This document shows, piece after piece, positions 15,592 to 23,363 of a stretch of DNA of 32,773 nt. The stretch is from Magnetococcales bacterium DCbin4 (GTDB lineage: Bacteria > Pseudomonadota > Magnetococcia > Magnetococcales > UBA8363), in NCBI GenBank assembly GCA_002753735.1, contig PEAN01000045.1:1-32773 (forward strand). Direction: 5' to 3'. The translations under genes were made by a program, and so were the position numbers. The notes under the pieces were generated by a model. It made no database searches. It saw only the letters and a program-made list of their open reading frames with translations, and was not told the DNA's origin. Position 1 is the first letter of the stretch; each line of letters opens with the position of its first letter.

Positions 15592-16953
15592 ATGAGCACG
15601 GATAAGAATAAAATCACCCTCCCCATGTTTTGCAACCAATGCGGACTGAGCGCACCCAACGGCTGCGGCTCCAGCGGCCAGGATCAGGGAACCTGCGGCA
15701 AAAGCGATACCATCGCCCGCCTTCAGGATATCCTGATTTTCGGCATCAAAGGATTGGCCGCCTACCGGGAACATGCCCGGGAACTGGGTGCTGACACCCG
15801 CCCGGTCGATGACATCATCGCCGAAACCCTGTACTTCACCATGACCAATGTCAATTTTTCCTTCGACCTCCATATTGAACAATTAATGAAGGTTGGACGG
15901 GTCGGTGTCGAAGTCATGAACCTGTTGAGCGATGCCCATACCCAGGCCATGGGAATTCCCACCCCGGTCAAGGTGTCCCAAAACAAGGCGGAAGGACATG
16001 CCATCCTGGTCACGGGACACAACCTGACCATGTTGCAGAAACTTTTGGCAGCCACCGAAGGCAAAGGGATCAACGTCTACACCCACTCGGAAATGCTACC
16101 CGCCCACGGATATCCTGAACTACGCCGCCATGCGCACCTCAAAGGAAACATTGGTGGGGCGTGGCACGATCAGAACAAACTGTTTTCCGCCTTTTCCGGC
16201 ACCATCATCGCCAGCACCAACTGTCTCGCCCCGCTGAAGAAAAACGCCAACTACGCCAATCGGCTCTATGGATACAAGATCACCAGCATCGAGGGCATCA
16301 AACACATCGAAAACGATGATTTCGCCCCCCTCATCGCCCAAACCCTGGAACTTCCCCCCGTGACCGGATTCAACGTGGAACACCATATCACCACCGGCCA
16401 CCATTACAAAACCATCCTGACCCTGGCCCCCCGGGTCGTTGAGGCGGTGCAACAGGGAGCTTTGCGGCAATTCTTCGTCATCGCCGGTTGCGACAGCCCT
16501 GGAAGTGCCGGCGATTATTATCGCAAACTCGCCCAATCCCTCCCCGACGATTGTGTCATCCTGACGACCAGTTGCGGCAAATTCCGGTTCAACGATCTGG
16601 ACTTCGGCACGATTGGCAATACCGGCATCCCCCGTTTCCTCGATCTGGGGCAGTGCAACGATTCCATTGGCGCGGTTCATCTGGCCCTGGCGCTGTCCCA
16701 GGCACTGAACCTCCCCCTGGAACAACTGCCGGTTCGAATCGTATTGAGTTGGATGGAACAAAAAGCGGTGATCATTCTACTGGCGCTCTTCAGCCTGGGC
16801 ATCAAAAACATCGCCATCGGTCCCAAACCACCACAATTCCTCAATGACGGAATTTTTGAGTTCCTGGCACAAAATTTCAACCTGAAAATGATCGGCGATG
16901 TCGAAACTGATTTGCAGGAAATGCTGATCAAGCGGGCAGATAAAGCGGCATGA
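15592..16953 (+). CDS. hcp: Hybrid cluster protein, short (class III-like) form
   Basis: Hcp is a cytoplasmic iron-sulfur protein that reduces nitric oxide and hydroxylamine and takes part in S-nitrosylation chemistry. All expected hybrid-cluster ligands are visible: H143, E167, C211, C300 (the persulfide position, IAGCDSPG), C328 (TTSCGKF), C355 (LGQCNDS) and E389 (SWMEQKA), with spacing close to the Desulfovibrio protein. The length (453) is about 100 residues less than class I/II proteins; the missing part lies between the N-terminal cysteines and H143, as in class III. The N-terminal cluster motif is C14-x2-C17-x7-C25-x9-C35, an unusual spacing. ATG 15592 follows AAGGAT and replaces the longer reading from 15526. 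Confidence 0.93.
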   Translation: MSTDKNKITLPMFCNQCGLSAPNGCGSSGQDQGTCGKSDTIARLQDILIFGIKGLAAYREHARELGADTRPVDDIIAETLYFTMTNVNFSFDLHIEQLMKVGRVGVEVMNLLSDAHTQAMGIPTPVKVSQNKAEGHAILVTGHNLTMLQKLLAATEGKGINVYTHSEMLPAHGYPELRRHAHLKGNIGGAWHDQNKLFSAFSGTIIASTNCLAPLKKNANYANRLYGYKITSIEGIKHIENDDFAPLIAQTLELPPVTGFNVEHHITTGHHYKTILTLAPRVVEAVQQGALRQFFVIAGCDSPGSAGDYYRKLAQSLPDDCVILTTSCGKFRFNDLDFGTIGNTGIPRFLDLGQCNDSIGAVHLALALSQALNLPLEQLPVRIVLSWMEQKAVIILLALFSLGIKNIAIGPKPPQFLNDGIFEFLAQNFNLKMIGDVETDLQEMLIKRADKAA

Positions 16954-16962
16954 GCAAGCAGG

Positions 16963-17023
16963 ATGGATCGGAACGATCCATGATGTCACCACGTCCGGGA
17001 AGGGAAAACATCCCTTCCCGGAC
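16963..17023. terminator. Two hairpins in the hcp/csrA convergent gap
   Basis: First, an 8-bp stem with a GAA loop, ATGGATCG (16963-16970) with CGATCCAT (16974-16981). Second, a 13-bp perfect stem, GTCCGGGAAGGGA (16993-17005) with TCCCTTCCCGGAC (17011-17023), loop AAACA. The second is flanked by direct repeats of CATGATGTC (16979-16987 and 17024-17032). No T-run follows on either strand, so termination may be weak or Rho-assisted. Confidence 0.5.
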
Positions 17024-17066
17024 CATGATGTCTGAAGCGAACCCAACAAACACCATCAAGCGACGC

Positions 17067-17303
17067 TCAACTGCCACCGGAAAGGATGCGAGAAGCCTGA
17101 TCCAGCACCGAATCGGACATGCGCCGGTTGGCCTTTCGGGTCTCGCGTTTGATCTTGTCGTAAATTTCTTCACGATGCACCTGGACATCGCGTGGCGCTT
17201 CGATGCCGATGCGTACCTGATTGCCTTTGATCCCCAGAAGGGTGATCTTGATGTCGTCGCCGATATTCAGGCTTTCACCAATTCTCCGCGTCAAAATCAA
17301 CAT
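17067..17303 (-). CDS. csrA: Carbon storage regulator CsrA
   Basis: This 78-residue RNA-binding translational regulator starts with the invariant [27 protein letters not shown] pattern (read as [11 protein letters not shown] then DDIKITLL). It carries the conserved second RNA-contact segment ([19 protein letters not shown]). It binds GGA motifs in mRNA leaders and often controls flagellar gene expression. It is the last gene downstream of flgN on the minus strand, separated by 227 bp. GGGGA lies about 10 bp before the ATG. The C-terminal extension beyond about residue 60 is somewhat longer than the E. coli protein, which is common. Confidence 0.97.
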   Translation of the reverse strand: MLILTRRIGESLNIGDDIKITLLGIKGNQVRIGIEAPRDVQVHREEIYDKIKRETRKANRRMSDSVLDQASRILSGGS

Positions 17304-17482
17304 GGTTCAAGTCCCCGCATCAAAGCTTGTGCCAATGGGAATACCGCAGCAGGATCCGCTTTTGCCGGGGAAATCATGGTCTGTATCAGGAATTGAGGTA
17401 CGCGTTCCATGAGTTCACAAGCTTTCAGGCCACATCCTGTGCCCCGTTCAAAGATTAAAAAGCAAATACCATTCCAAACCAT
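17297..17482 (-). CDS. Possible small ORF overlapping the csrA start
   Basis: This open frame of 61 codons lies between flgN and csrA. Its TGA (17299-17297) overlaps the csrA ATG by several bases (ATGTTGA), a layout used for translational coupling. A shorter form could begin at the in-frame ATG 17410. No strong ribosome-binding site precedes either start, and I recognise no family, so this may be a chance frame or a leader for csrA. Confidence 0.22.
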   Translation of the reverse strand: MVWNGICFLIFERGTGCGLKACELMERVPQFLIQTMISPAKADPAAVFPLAQALMRGLEPC

Positions 17483-17530
17483 GATTCCAATACCGATGAA
17501 CCCTGCCCAGGGAATTCTCGAATAATTGAA

Positions 17531-18061
17531 TTATAATTGTTTGGAAATGAAATGAAATCTGGAACCGGAAGCGTGGCGCGCCCCTTTCCTGTTGTAGGAA
17601 GCGACGGGTCCCTGGGTACTTTCCTTCATGGCGCGCAACATCGACTCGGTGGCGGCCAGCACTCCCTTGAATACCGCCTGATTGTGCCGGTTGGTTTGAT
17701 CCGCCTTTTCAATCTCACTTTTAAGCTTTTCCCGCAAAGGCAACAAACCCGTATTCCCTCCCATGGCCTGGTCAAGCGACATGAGATTGAGCCGATCACC
17801 CGCAAGTCCGAAACGGGCACCCAACTGTCGGGTGATTTTCTGCCTGAGTTGGTCGCTCGCCTGAATTTCCTCCAGGATCCGTCCGATCTGGATGGCCAGA
17901 TGCTCCATCAATTCAGGCTTGCGTTGCTCCAAGGCAACCCGTTCCTGCTCAAGCAACCGGGAAAGATCCCGATACAATTCCACCAGGGGCATCACCACCG
18001 TCAAAAGCTTGTCCAACTCGGTCCTGTGGGTGGGATGCGTGTCGGATTGGGAAGCAACCAT
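17531..18061 (-). CDS. flgN: FlgN-type flagellar export chaperone
   Basis: This 176-residue, almost fully helical protein has the FlgN pattern: a heptad-rich first half (LDKLLTVVMPLVELYRDL...LEQERVALEQRKPELMEHL) and a second long helix. It includes RLNLMSL, close to the flagellar chaperone N-domain spacing. FlgN binds the hook-filament junction proteins FlgK and FlgL and delivers them for export. The assignment rests on fold, length and position directly after flgM in a flagellar gene run. ATG 18061 is 8 bp after the flgM stop. The C-terminal 25 residues are basic and polar. Confidence 0.8.
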   Translation of the reverse strand: MVASQSDTHPTHRTELDKLLTVVMPLVELYRDLSRLLEQERVALEQRKPELMEHLAIQIGRILEEIQASDQLRQKITRQLGARFGLAGDRLNLMSLDQAMGGNTGLLPLREKLKSEIEKADQTNRHNQAVFKGVLAATESMLRAMKESTQGPVASYNRKGARHASGSRFHFISKQL

Positions 18062-18069
18062 GGCGTGTC

Positions 18070-18381
18070 TTACATGACCTTTCTGCGTTCCAACAGCACC
18101 TGACGCAAAATTTTATCGGCAACCGCCACACTGTCCACCTGGTATTCACCATTGGCAATGGCTTCACGAATGGGGGCAACAATTGCCGCCCGGATGTTCG
18201 GTGCCGAATGCGCCACCTCATCGGCGATATTGATGGTGCGGGAGATTCTGGAGACTGCGACATCATCACGACGATCTGACGATGTGGTCTTGGAAGCGGT
18301 CTTTCCCTTGGATCCTGTAACCCGCCGACCGGTGATGCGGCCAAGACGGTTGACATCGGAACTCTTGATTTTCGTGACCAT
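18070..18381 (-). CDS. flgM: Anti-sigma-28 factor FlgM
   Basis: This 103-residue negative regulator holds the flagellar sigma factor FliA until the hook is finished and FlgM is exported. The N-terminal half is basic and probably unfolded (MVTKIKSSDVNRLGRITGRR); the C-terminal half has the typical sigma-binding helices (VAPIREAIANGEYQVDSV, then ADKILRQVLL). ATG 18381 has GAGGG six bases upstream and gives the normal length; the frame is open back to 18483 without a better ribosome-binding site. It lies between flgJ and flgN. Confidence 0.88.
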   Translation of the reverse strand: MVTKIKSSDVNRLGRITGRRVTGSKGKTASKTTSSDRRDDVAVSRISRTINIADEVAHSAPNIRAAIVAPIREAIANGEYQVDSVAVADKILRQVLLERRKVM

Positions 18382-18516
18382 GGAATCCCTCATCTCTCGA
18401 TTTGCGGGCGATCTGCGGGCGACCCGCGGAAGCGTCGCATTGTAGTGGGCGGCCAGGTATTCGGGCCATTCAGACGTCAACAATCCACCGCTCGATACCC
18501 TGGTTGCGTCTTGTCA

Positions 18517-18969
18517 TTATTTTGATGCAGTTTTTGGACCAAACTGACTTGCCTGCATGGCGTTCGTTCCCGACTGCAATTGTTTCAATTCCCGCTCCGC
18601 CGTCAACGCCGCCGGTTGACCTCCGGCCATGGGTTGATTTGCCTGAAGCTGGTAACGTTTCACCAACTGCTGAAACATCATTTCACCCAGTCCCATCCCC
18701 CGGCCACCACGATGGCTCATGATATTAGCATACTCGCCATCCAACATATCACGAAATATTTTTTCACCCTGGCTTTCGCGGATCAAGCCTTCACCATTTT
18801 CATCCTTGGGCACCGTCTTACGCATTGAAGTCAACATTTGCTGGATGAACAAGGATTCGAAGTCTGCGGCGGCACTGCGCAGACGCTGTTCATCCCTGGG
18901 TGACAGCGTCGTTTGCCTGGGCGCTGCCGCAGAGGTGGTTTTAGGATCGAAAGCGATGGGTTGACTCAC
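18517..18969 (-). CDS. flgJ: Flagellar rod-binding protein FlgJ (no muramidase domain)
   Basis: This 150-residue protein contains only the rod-binding domain: SAAADFESLFIQQMLTSMRK followed by a GLIRESQGEKIFRDMLDGEYA-like segment (here split by the glycine) and an amphipathic C-terminus. FlgJ caps or scaffolds rod assembly. The peptidoglycan-hydrolase domain of enterobacterial FlgJ is absent, as is usual in Alphaproteobacteria, so a separate rod muramidase is expected elsewhere. The start is GTG 18969, overlapping the flgI stop as GTGA, which implies translational coupling. Confidence 0.9.
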   Translation of the reverse strand: MSQPIAFDPKTTSAAAPRQTTLSPRDEQRLRSAAADFESLFIQQMLTSMRKTVPKDENGEGLIRESQGEKIFRDMLDGEYANIMSHRGGRGMGLGEMMFQQLVKRYQLQANQPMAGGQPAALTAERELKQLQSGTNAMQASQFGPKTASK

Positions 18970-20066
18970 AGGATCTCCAATTCGGCCTGCAAGGCACCGG
19001 CAGCCTTGATGGATTGCAAAATCGTGATCAAATCACGGGGGGTCACACCAATCTTATTCAAATTGCGCACCAGATCTCCCAGGGTCACCCCCTGGTTCAT
19101 CTGAATGATACGGGCTTCCGCTTCCTGCATCTGCACGTCGGTATTGGGCACCACGGCCGTTTCACCCGAACTCAACGGCCCCGGCTGACTGACGGCGGGA
19201 TTTTCGGTCACTTTGATGCTCAGATTGCCATGGGCCAGGGCGACGGTGGAAACCCGGACGTTTTCCCCCATGACGATGGTACCGGTCCGTTCGTTGACCA
19301 CCACCCGTGCCGGTTGATCAGGCTCGACCTGGAGGTTTTCCATGCGGGAAATCAACGCCACCATCTTACCCTGATAGTTCGGTGGAACCACCAACTGCAC
19401 CGTTCCCGAATCCAAAGCGGTTGCCTGGGTGCCCCCCAACATTTCGTTGATACTCGAGACCACGCGGTTGGCGGTGGTGAAGTCGGGGTTTTTCAAGGAA
19501 AGTTGCAAGGCATTTTCCCGATTCAGCGCAAACGGGATTTCGCGTTCGATAATCGCCCCATCCGCGATCCGGGCCACGGTGGGATGATTTTTCTGCTGCG
19601 TCTGATTGGCCCCGGCGGCAAAGGATCCCCCCAGGACCACCCCCCCCTGCGCCACCGCATAGACCCGGCCATCCGCCCCCTTGAGCGGCGTCATGATCAA
19701 CGTCCCCCCCTGCAACGATTTGGCATCCCCCACCGACGACAATGTGACATCGAGCCGGGATCCCTGACGGGCAAAGGGGGGCATGGTCGCGGTGACCATC
19801 ACCGAAGCGACGTTGGCCATGCGGCTCGCCTCTTCCATGGAAATGCCCAGGCGTTCGAGCATCACCCTCAAGGATTGATTGGTGAAGACCGCACTGCTGT
19901 CGCCGGTGCCGCTCAAACCCACCACCAGACCAAAACCGGTCAACGGATTGTCGCGCACCCCTTCAATATCCACGACATCCTTGAGACGTGCCGCCTCGGC
20001 AGACCCGATGGCAAAGATCGGCATCAGCATCACAAACAACCGCAACCAGGAGGTTTTCATCTTCAT
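18966..20066 (-). CDS. flgI: Flagellar P-ring protein FlgI
   Basis: This precursor of the periplasmic P-ring forms a bushing around the flagellar rod in the peptidoglycan layer. It has a signal peptide (WLRLFVMLMPIFAIGSAEA|ARLKD), then the family-typical start ARLKDVVDIEGVRDNPLTG and the conserved GLVVGLSGTGDSS motif. The C-terminus GVTPRDLITILQSIKAAGAL is also typical. Length is about 366. The start could be GTG 20075, ATG 20066 or ATG 20060; none has a strong ribosome-binding site, consistent with coupling to flgH, which ends at 20072. I list ATG 20066. Confidence 0.95.
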   Translation of the reverse strand: MKMKTSWLRLFVMLMPIFAIGSAEAARLKDVVDIEGVRDNPLTGFGLVVGLSGTGDSSAVFTNQSLRVMLERLGISMEEASRMANVASVMVTATMPPFARQGSRLDVTLSSVGDAKSLQGGTLIMTPLKGADGRVYAVAQGGVVLGGSFAAGANQTQQKNHPTVARIADGAIIEREIPFALNRENALQLSLKNPDFTTANRVVSSINEMLGGTQATALDSGTVQLVVPPNYQGKMVALISRMENLQVEPDQPARVVVNERTGTIVMGENVRVSTVALAHGNLSIKVTENPAVSQPGPLSSGETAVVPNTDVQMQEAEARIIQMNQGVTLGDLVRNLNKIGVTPRDLITILQSIKAAGALQAELEIL

Positions 20067-20071
20067 GGGGA

Positions 20072-20773
20072 TCACAACAGGTTGAGCGTGGACAAGGCAC
20101 GGAAGATCAGATTGGGTCTTTGCACATCCGACAGATCCCCTTCGCCCGAATATTCGATACGGGCATCAGCGATCATGTCGGAATTGATGGCGTTCTTGTT
20201 GTCGATATCCTCGGGACGGACGATTCCCGAGATGATGATGAACTGATTTTCATTATCCATGGTGATGTCGCGCCGACCTTCAATCCGCAGGTTGCCATTG
20301 GCCAACACTTCGGTCACCAGGCAGGAGATGGTTGCCGTCAATTTGGCGGCCCGTTCGCTTTTGCCATCCGCCTTGCTTTCGCCCGATCCGGTCGCCTGGG
20401 CGATCTGGTTGAGCGAGATCCCCTTGTTGGCGTCGATCTTCAACAATTTATCGAGATCGGGACTGGTCACGCCAAAGGTGGTTGTATTGTCCTTGGAGAC
20501 ATCGGTCTTGGCCTTGTTGGTGGAGGAGGCGCTTTCAAGAATCCGCACCTTGACAATGTCACCGACATAGCGGGCCTTGTTGTCCTCGAACAACGAATTA
20601 CGCCGCGTCGTCTGCCAGATCGACCCCTTGTTGGGGGCCAGGGTTTCGGGAGGGGTCGGCTGAATGATGGCCACCGGATCGGACGGACGCTGGGAAGCCC
20701 GGGTCATGCCACAACCACTGAGCGGCAACGCAAGCACCAATGCCACACCGACCGCAAGATCCAACTGTTTCAT
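20072..20773 (-). CDS. flgH: Flagellar L-ring lipoprotein FlgH
   Basis: This 233-residue lipoprotein forms the outer-membrane L-ring. ATG 20773 follows AAGGGAG and begins a lipoprotein signal peptide with lipobox LSGC (LALPLSGCGM). The mature part has the family motifs GSIWQ, RNSLFEDNKARYVGDIVKVRI and the C-terminal NENQFIIISGIVRPEDI segment. The longer frame from 20923 has no signal sequence and is rejected. It lies between flgA and flgI, as is normal. Confidence 0.95.
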   Translation of the reverse strand: MKQLDLAVGVALVLALPLSGCGMTRASQRPSDPVAIIQPTPPETLAPNKGSIWQTTRRNSLFEDNKARYVGDIVKVRILESASSTNKAKTDVSKDNTTTFGVTSPDLDKLLKIDANKGISLNQIAQATGSGESKADGKSERAAKLTATISCLVTEVLANGNLRIEGRRDITMDNENQFIIISGIVRPEDIDNKNAINSDMIADARIEYSGEGDLSDVQRPNLIFRALSTLNLL

Positions 20774-20792
20774 GTTCAATGCTCCCTTGCCT

Positions 20793-21503
20793 TCACCACG
20801 TTCCCACCCGAACCATTCCCGGAGCCGCGATACGCGCTTCATATCGCATCTGACTGTCGGGATTGCGCAACTGGATGACATCCCCCACCCGCCCCTTGTC
20901 CAGGGCCACCGCCATGGCTTCAATCGTCAAGCCCGGTCCCTGCGCCACCACCACCCGGACCCGCTCACCCCGTTCCACCGCCAATGGCCGCTCGAACCAT
21001 GCCCCCTGCAACGGCACGCCAGGAGCGATGCGCCGAGTCGTGGCCTGACCCAATACCTCCGCCGCGTCCCGCACCATGTCGGCGGGGTTGCGAATCAGGG
21101 AGACCGTGCGCCATTCAAGGTCGCCCGCGCTCACCACCTGACCCCGTTGCAACGTGTTCCGGGCTACGGGAATCTTGAATTCCAGTTTCAGATTGACCGG
21201 AATCCGCAACCTTTTTTCAGTCTGACCATCCACCTTCAAGGCCACCGCCACCGACTGCGGCCCCGCAGTCGATAAAGAACCCGTCTCCACCACACATTCC
21301 AGTTCCCCATCCGGCAACCGCAATGAATAACGATAGCTGACCTCTTCGACCCGCAATTCGGAACCCTGACGTGCAAGGATCGTTTGCAATTTTTCAGCCA
21401 CCATCCGGTTGATCGTGTCGGAATGGACCTCCTGCGACCAGGCCAAGCCGGTCACCAACAGTTGCAAAAAAACAAAAAATCCTGCAAGTCCAAGACGAAA
21501 CAT
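20793..21503 (-). CDS. flgA: Flagellar P-ring assembly chaperone FlgA
   Basis: This 236-residue periplasmic chaperone helps FlgI form the P-ring. It has a signal peptide (about residues 1-24) and a C-terminal SAF/FlgA domain with the recognisable segment VARNTLQRGQVVSAGDLEWR. The downstream part includes ERGERVRVVVAQGPGLTIEA and GRVGDVIQLRNPDS. ATG 21503 is one base after the flgG stop, with AAGAGG inside the flgG end as ribosome-binding site, so the genes are tightly coupled. Confidence 0.95.
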   Translation of the reverse strand: MFRLGLAGFFVFLQLLVTGLAWSQEVHSDTINRMVAEKLQTILARQGSELRVEEVSYRYSLRLPDGELECVVETGSLSTAGPQSVAVALKVDGQTEKRLRIPVNLKLEFKIPVARNTLQRGQVVSAGDLEWRTVSLIRNPADMVRDAAEVLGQATTRRIAPGVPLQGAWFERPLAVERGERVRVVVAQGPGLTIEAMAVALDKGRVGDVIQLRNPDSQMRYEARIAAPGMVRVGTW

Positions 21504-21504
21504 A

Positions 21505-22314
21505 TTACCTCTTGAGTTGGGTCACATATCCCAACATGTTGTCAGCGGTCTGAATCGATTTGGTCCCGATTTCGTAGGCGCGTTGCGTGGTGATCATGTC
21601 CACCATCTCCGTCACCATATTGACATTCGATTGCTCCAACGCATGTTGCTTGATGCTTCCCATCCCATTTTCCATCGGATTGGACACGATGGGGGTCCCC
21701 GAGGCGATGCTTTCGACGAACAGGTTGTTGCCGATGGCCGTCAATCCCGATGGATTGACAAAGTTGGCCAGTTGCAACTGTCCCTGATTGGCAAGAAAAC
21801 CCGGGTTTTCGTTGGTGGCGAAACCGATGCTCCCCCCCTGTTCAATGGAGATGCGGGTATGGGTATTGGGATCGACCCCGACCTGGCCGCCGACCAAGGG
21901 GTATCCATCGGATGTGACGATGTTGCCATCCTTGTTGATCTGAAAGCTGCCATCACGGGTATAGGCAGTCGTCCCATCGGGCAGTTCAACCTGGAAGAAC
22001 CCCTGGCCAGTCACCATCATATCGACATTGAACGGTGCCTCGCTGGTGGGGACGGCACTTCCCTGGGAAAATTCCTTGCTCACCCCGGAAACCTTCACCC
22101 CATGCCCCAGTTGAATCCCCACTGGCACCTGGGTTCCGCTTTGAGAGGTTTCGCTGCCGGCAGGGCGAAGGTTCGCATACAGCAAATCCTGAAAGTCGGT
22201 CCGGGATTGCTTGAAGCCGGTGGTATTGACGTTGGCCAGGTTGTTGGCAATCGTATCGATGCTCGTCTGCTGCGCCTGCATGCCGGTGGCGGCGGTCCAA
22301 AGTGCGCGAATCAT
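21505..22314 (-). CDS. flgG: Flagellar distal rod protein FlgG
   Basis: This 269-residue distal-rod subunit has the N-terminal helix shared by rod/hook proteins (MIRALWTAATGMQAQQ..., IANNLANVNTTGFKQ) and the C-terminal helix MVDMITTQRAYEIGTKSIQTAD. In the middle it has GQGFFQVELPDGTTAYTRDG and QGGSIGFATNENPG. It lies 42 bp downstream of flgF and just upstream of flgA in the same direction. Confidence 0.97.
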   Translation of the reverse strand: MIRALWTAATGMQAQQTSIDTIANNLANVNTTGFKQSRTDFQDLLYANLRPAGSETSQSGTQVPVGIQLGHGVKVSGVSKEFSQGSAVPTSEAPFNVDMMVTGQGFFQVELPDGTTAYTRDGSFQINKDGNIVTSDGYPLVGGQVGVDPNTHTRISIEQGGSIGFATNENPGFLANQGQLQLANFVNPSGLTAIGNNLFVESIASGTPIVSNPMENGMGSIKQHALEQSNVNMVTEMVDMITTQRAYEIGTKSIQTADNMLGYVTQLKR

Positions 22315-22356
22315 TCACTCGTACTCCTGAGCTGAAATGGATGCAATCCGGTTTCC

Positions 22357-23160
22357 TCAACCCAGCCGACCGATCTGGTTGGCCTGGGCATCCAAGCCAT
22401 CCAGACTTTGGATGGCTTTCATATAACTTTCAAAGGCGCGGTTGGCGTCAATCATCTGGGTCATGCCACGGACGACGTTGGCGTTGGAGGCTTCAAGATA
22501 GCCCTGATGGAATCCACCCTTGGCATCCGTCAGATTGGTGACCTGGTTGTCGGGGACCTCGAACAGATTCTGCCCTGCCCGTTTCAAGGATTCTTCCGGA
22601 AGTCCGACACGGAGAAGCTTTCCAATGGTACCATTTTTATTGGAAATAGTTCCATCTTTGGCTATGGAAATCGGATCACTGCCGATGACCAGCGGCCCTT
22701 CATTGTCGCCGAACACCTGAAATCCATCCTTGTTGACCAATTCGCCGAAACTGTTGACTTCAAATGCCCCATCACGGGTATAACGGCGCCCTTGCGGCGT
22801 ATTGACCACGAAAAAACCATCCCCCTCGATGGCCACGTCCAAGGGATTACTGGTCAACTGCAACGCCCCCTGATTGACTTTGGTGACCGTACTCGGGGCG
22901 GCGGGATAGGTAATGGCGACGGCGTTGGTCGCCGGACTGCTGAACGGAAATGGGATATCTCCCGGCCCGCGCAGTCCCAGGAAACTTTGGTCGGGCATGG
23001 GAAACTGTTCAGGACCCGGACCCGTCAGGTAGGAATCGAACGTAATATCATTCTCCTTGTAACCGTTGGTACTGACGTTGGCCAGGTTGTTGGCCAGGAC
23101 ATCCAGGCGCATTTCAGTTCTCAGGGCACCGTTGACGGCGGCCCACGCACCACTATCCAT
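22357..23160 (-). CDS. flgF: Flagellar proximal rod protein FlgF
   Basis: This 267-residue proximal-rod subunit starts with MDSGAWAAVNGALRTEMRLD and has LANNLANVSTNGYKEN; the core shows GDGFFVVNTPQGRRYTRDG. ATG 23160 has the strong ribosome-binding site AAGGAGG, so the longer frame from 23211 is rejected. It is the first gene of the flgF-csrA run, and a near-consensus sigma-54 promoter is 66-80 bp upstream. Confidence 0.96.
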   Translation of the reverse strand: MDSGAWAAVNGALRTEMRLDVLANNLANVSTNGYKENDITFDSYLTGPGPEQFPMPDQSFLGLRGPGDIPFPFSSPATNAVAITYPAAPSTVTKVNQGALQLTSNPLDVAIEGDGFFVVNTPQGRRYTRDGAFEVNSFGELVNKDGFQVFGDNEGPLVIGSDPISIAKDGTISNKNGTIGKLLRVGLPEESLKRAGQNLFEVPDNQVTNLTDAKGGFHQGYLEASNANVVRGMTQMIDANRAFESYMKAIQSLDGLDAQANQIGRLG

Positions 23161-23225
23161 AACAGGGTCCTCCTTGGCGTGCGGAAGTTTTTGTTGCCAC
23201 GCGATCATCAATCCATGTTGTCAAA

Positions 23226-23240
23226 GCAATCATTGTGCCA
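23226..23240 (-). promoter_or_regulatory. Sigma-54 promoter of the flgFGAHIJ operon
   Basis: On the minus strand TGGCACAATGATTGC is a full match to TGGCAC-N5-TTGC with correct GG-to-GC spacing. The predicted start near 23214 leaves about 54 nt before ATG 23160. Sigma-54 control of rod and ring genes is known in several flagellar hierarchies; the activator (FleQ/FlbD-type) is not in this window. Confidence 0.88.
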
Positions 23241-23363
23241 CAAAACCAACGCCATTCCGAACCGGATGCCGATCTCGACACGAACGCCATTCAAACCTTC
23301 TTTCCTGGCGCGATTCATGGCACACTCCCACCCTTTCAACAAACTTCGGACGCCATCGCCCCC

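Noticed and set aside
19014-20246. Long plus-strand open frame of about 410 codons
   Set aside because: It is antisense to flgI and the flgH end, is rich in His, Gly and Arg, and has no ribosome-binding site or family motif; a codon-bias shadow of the real genes.
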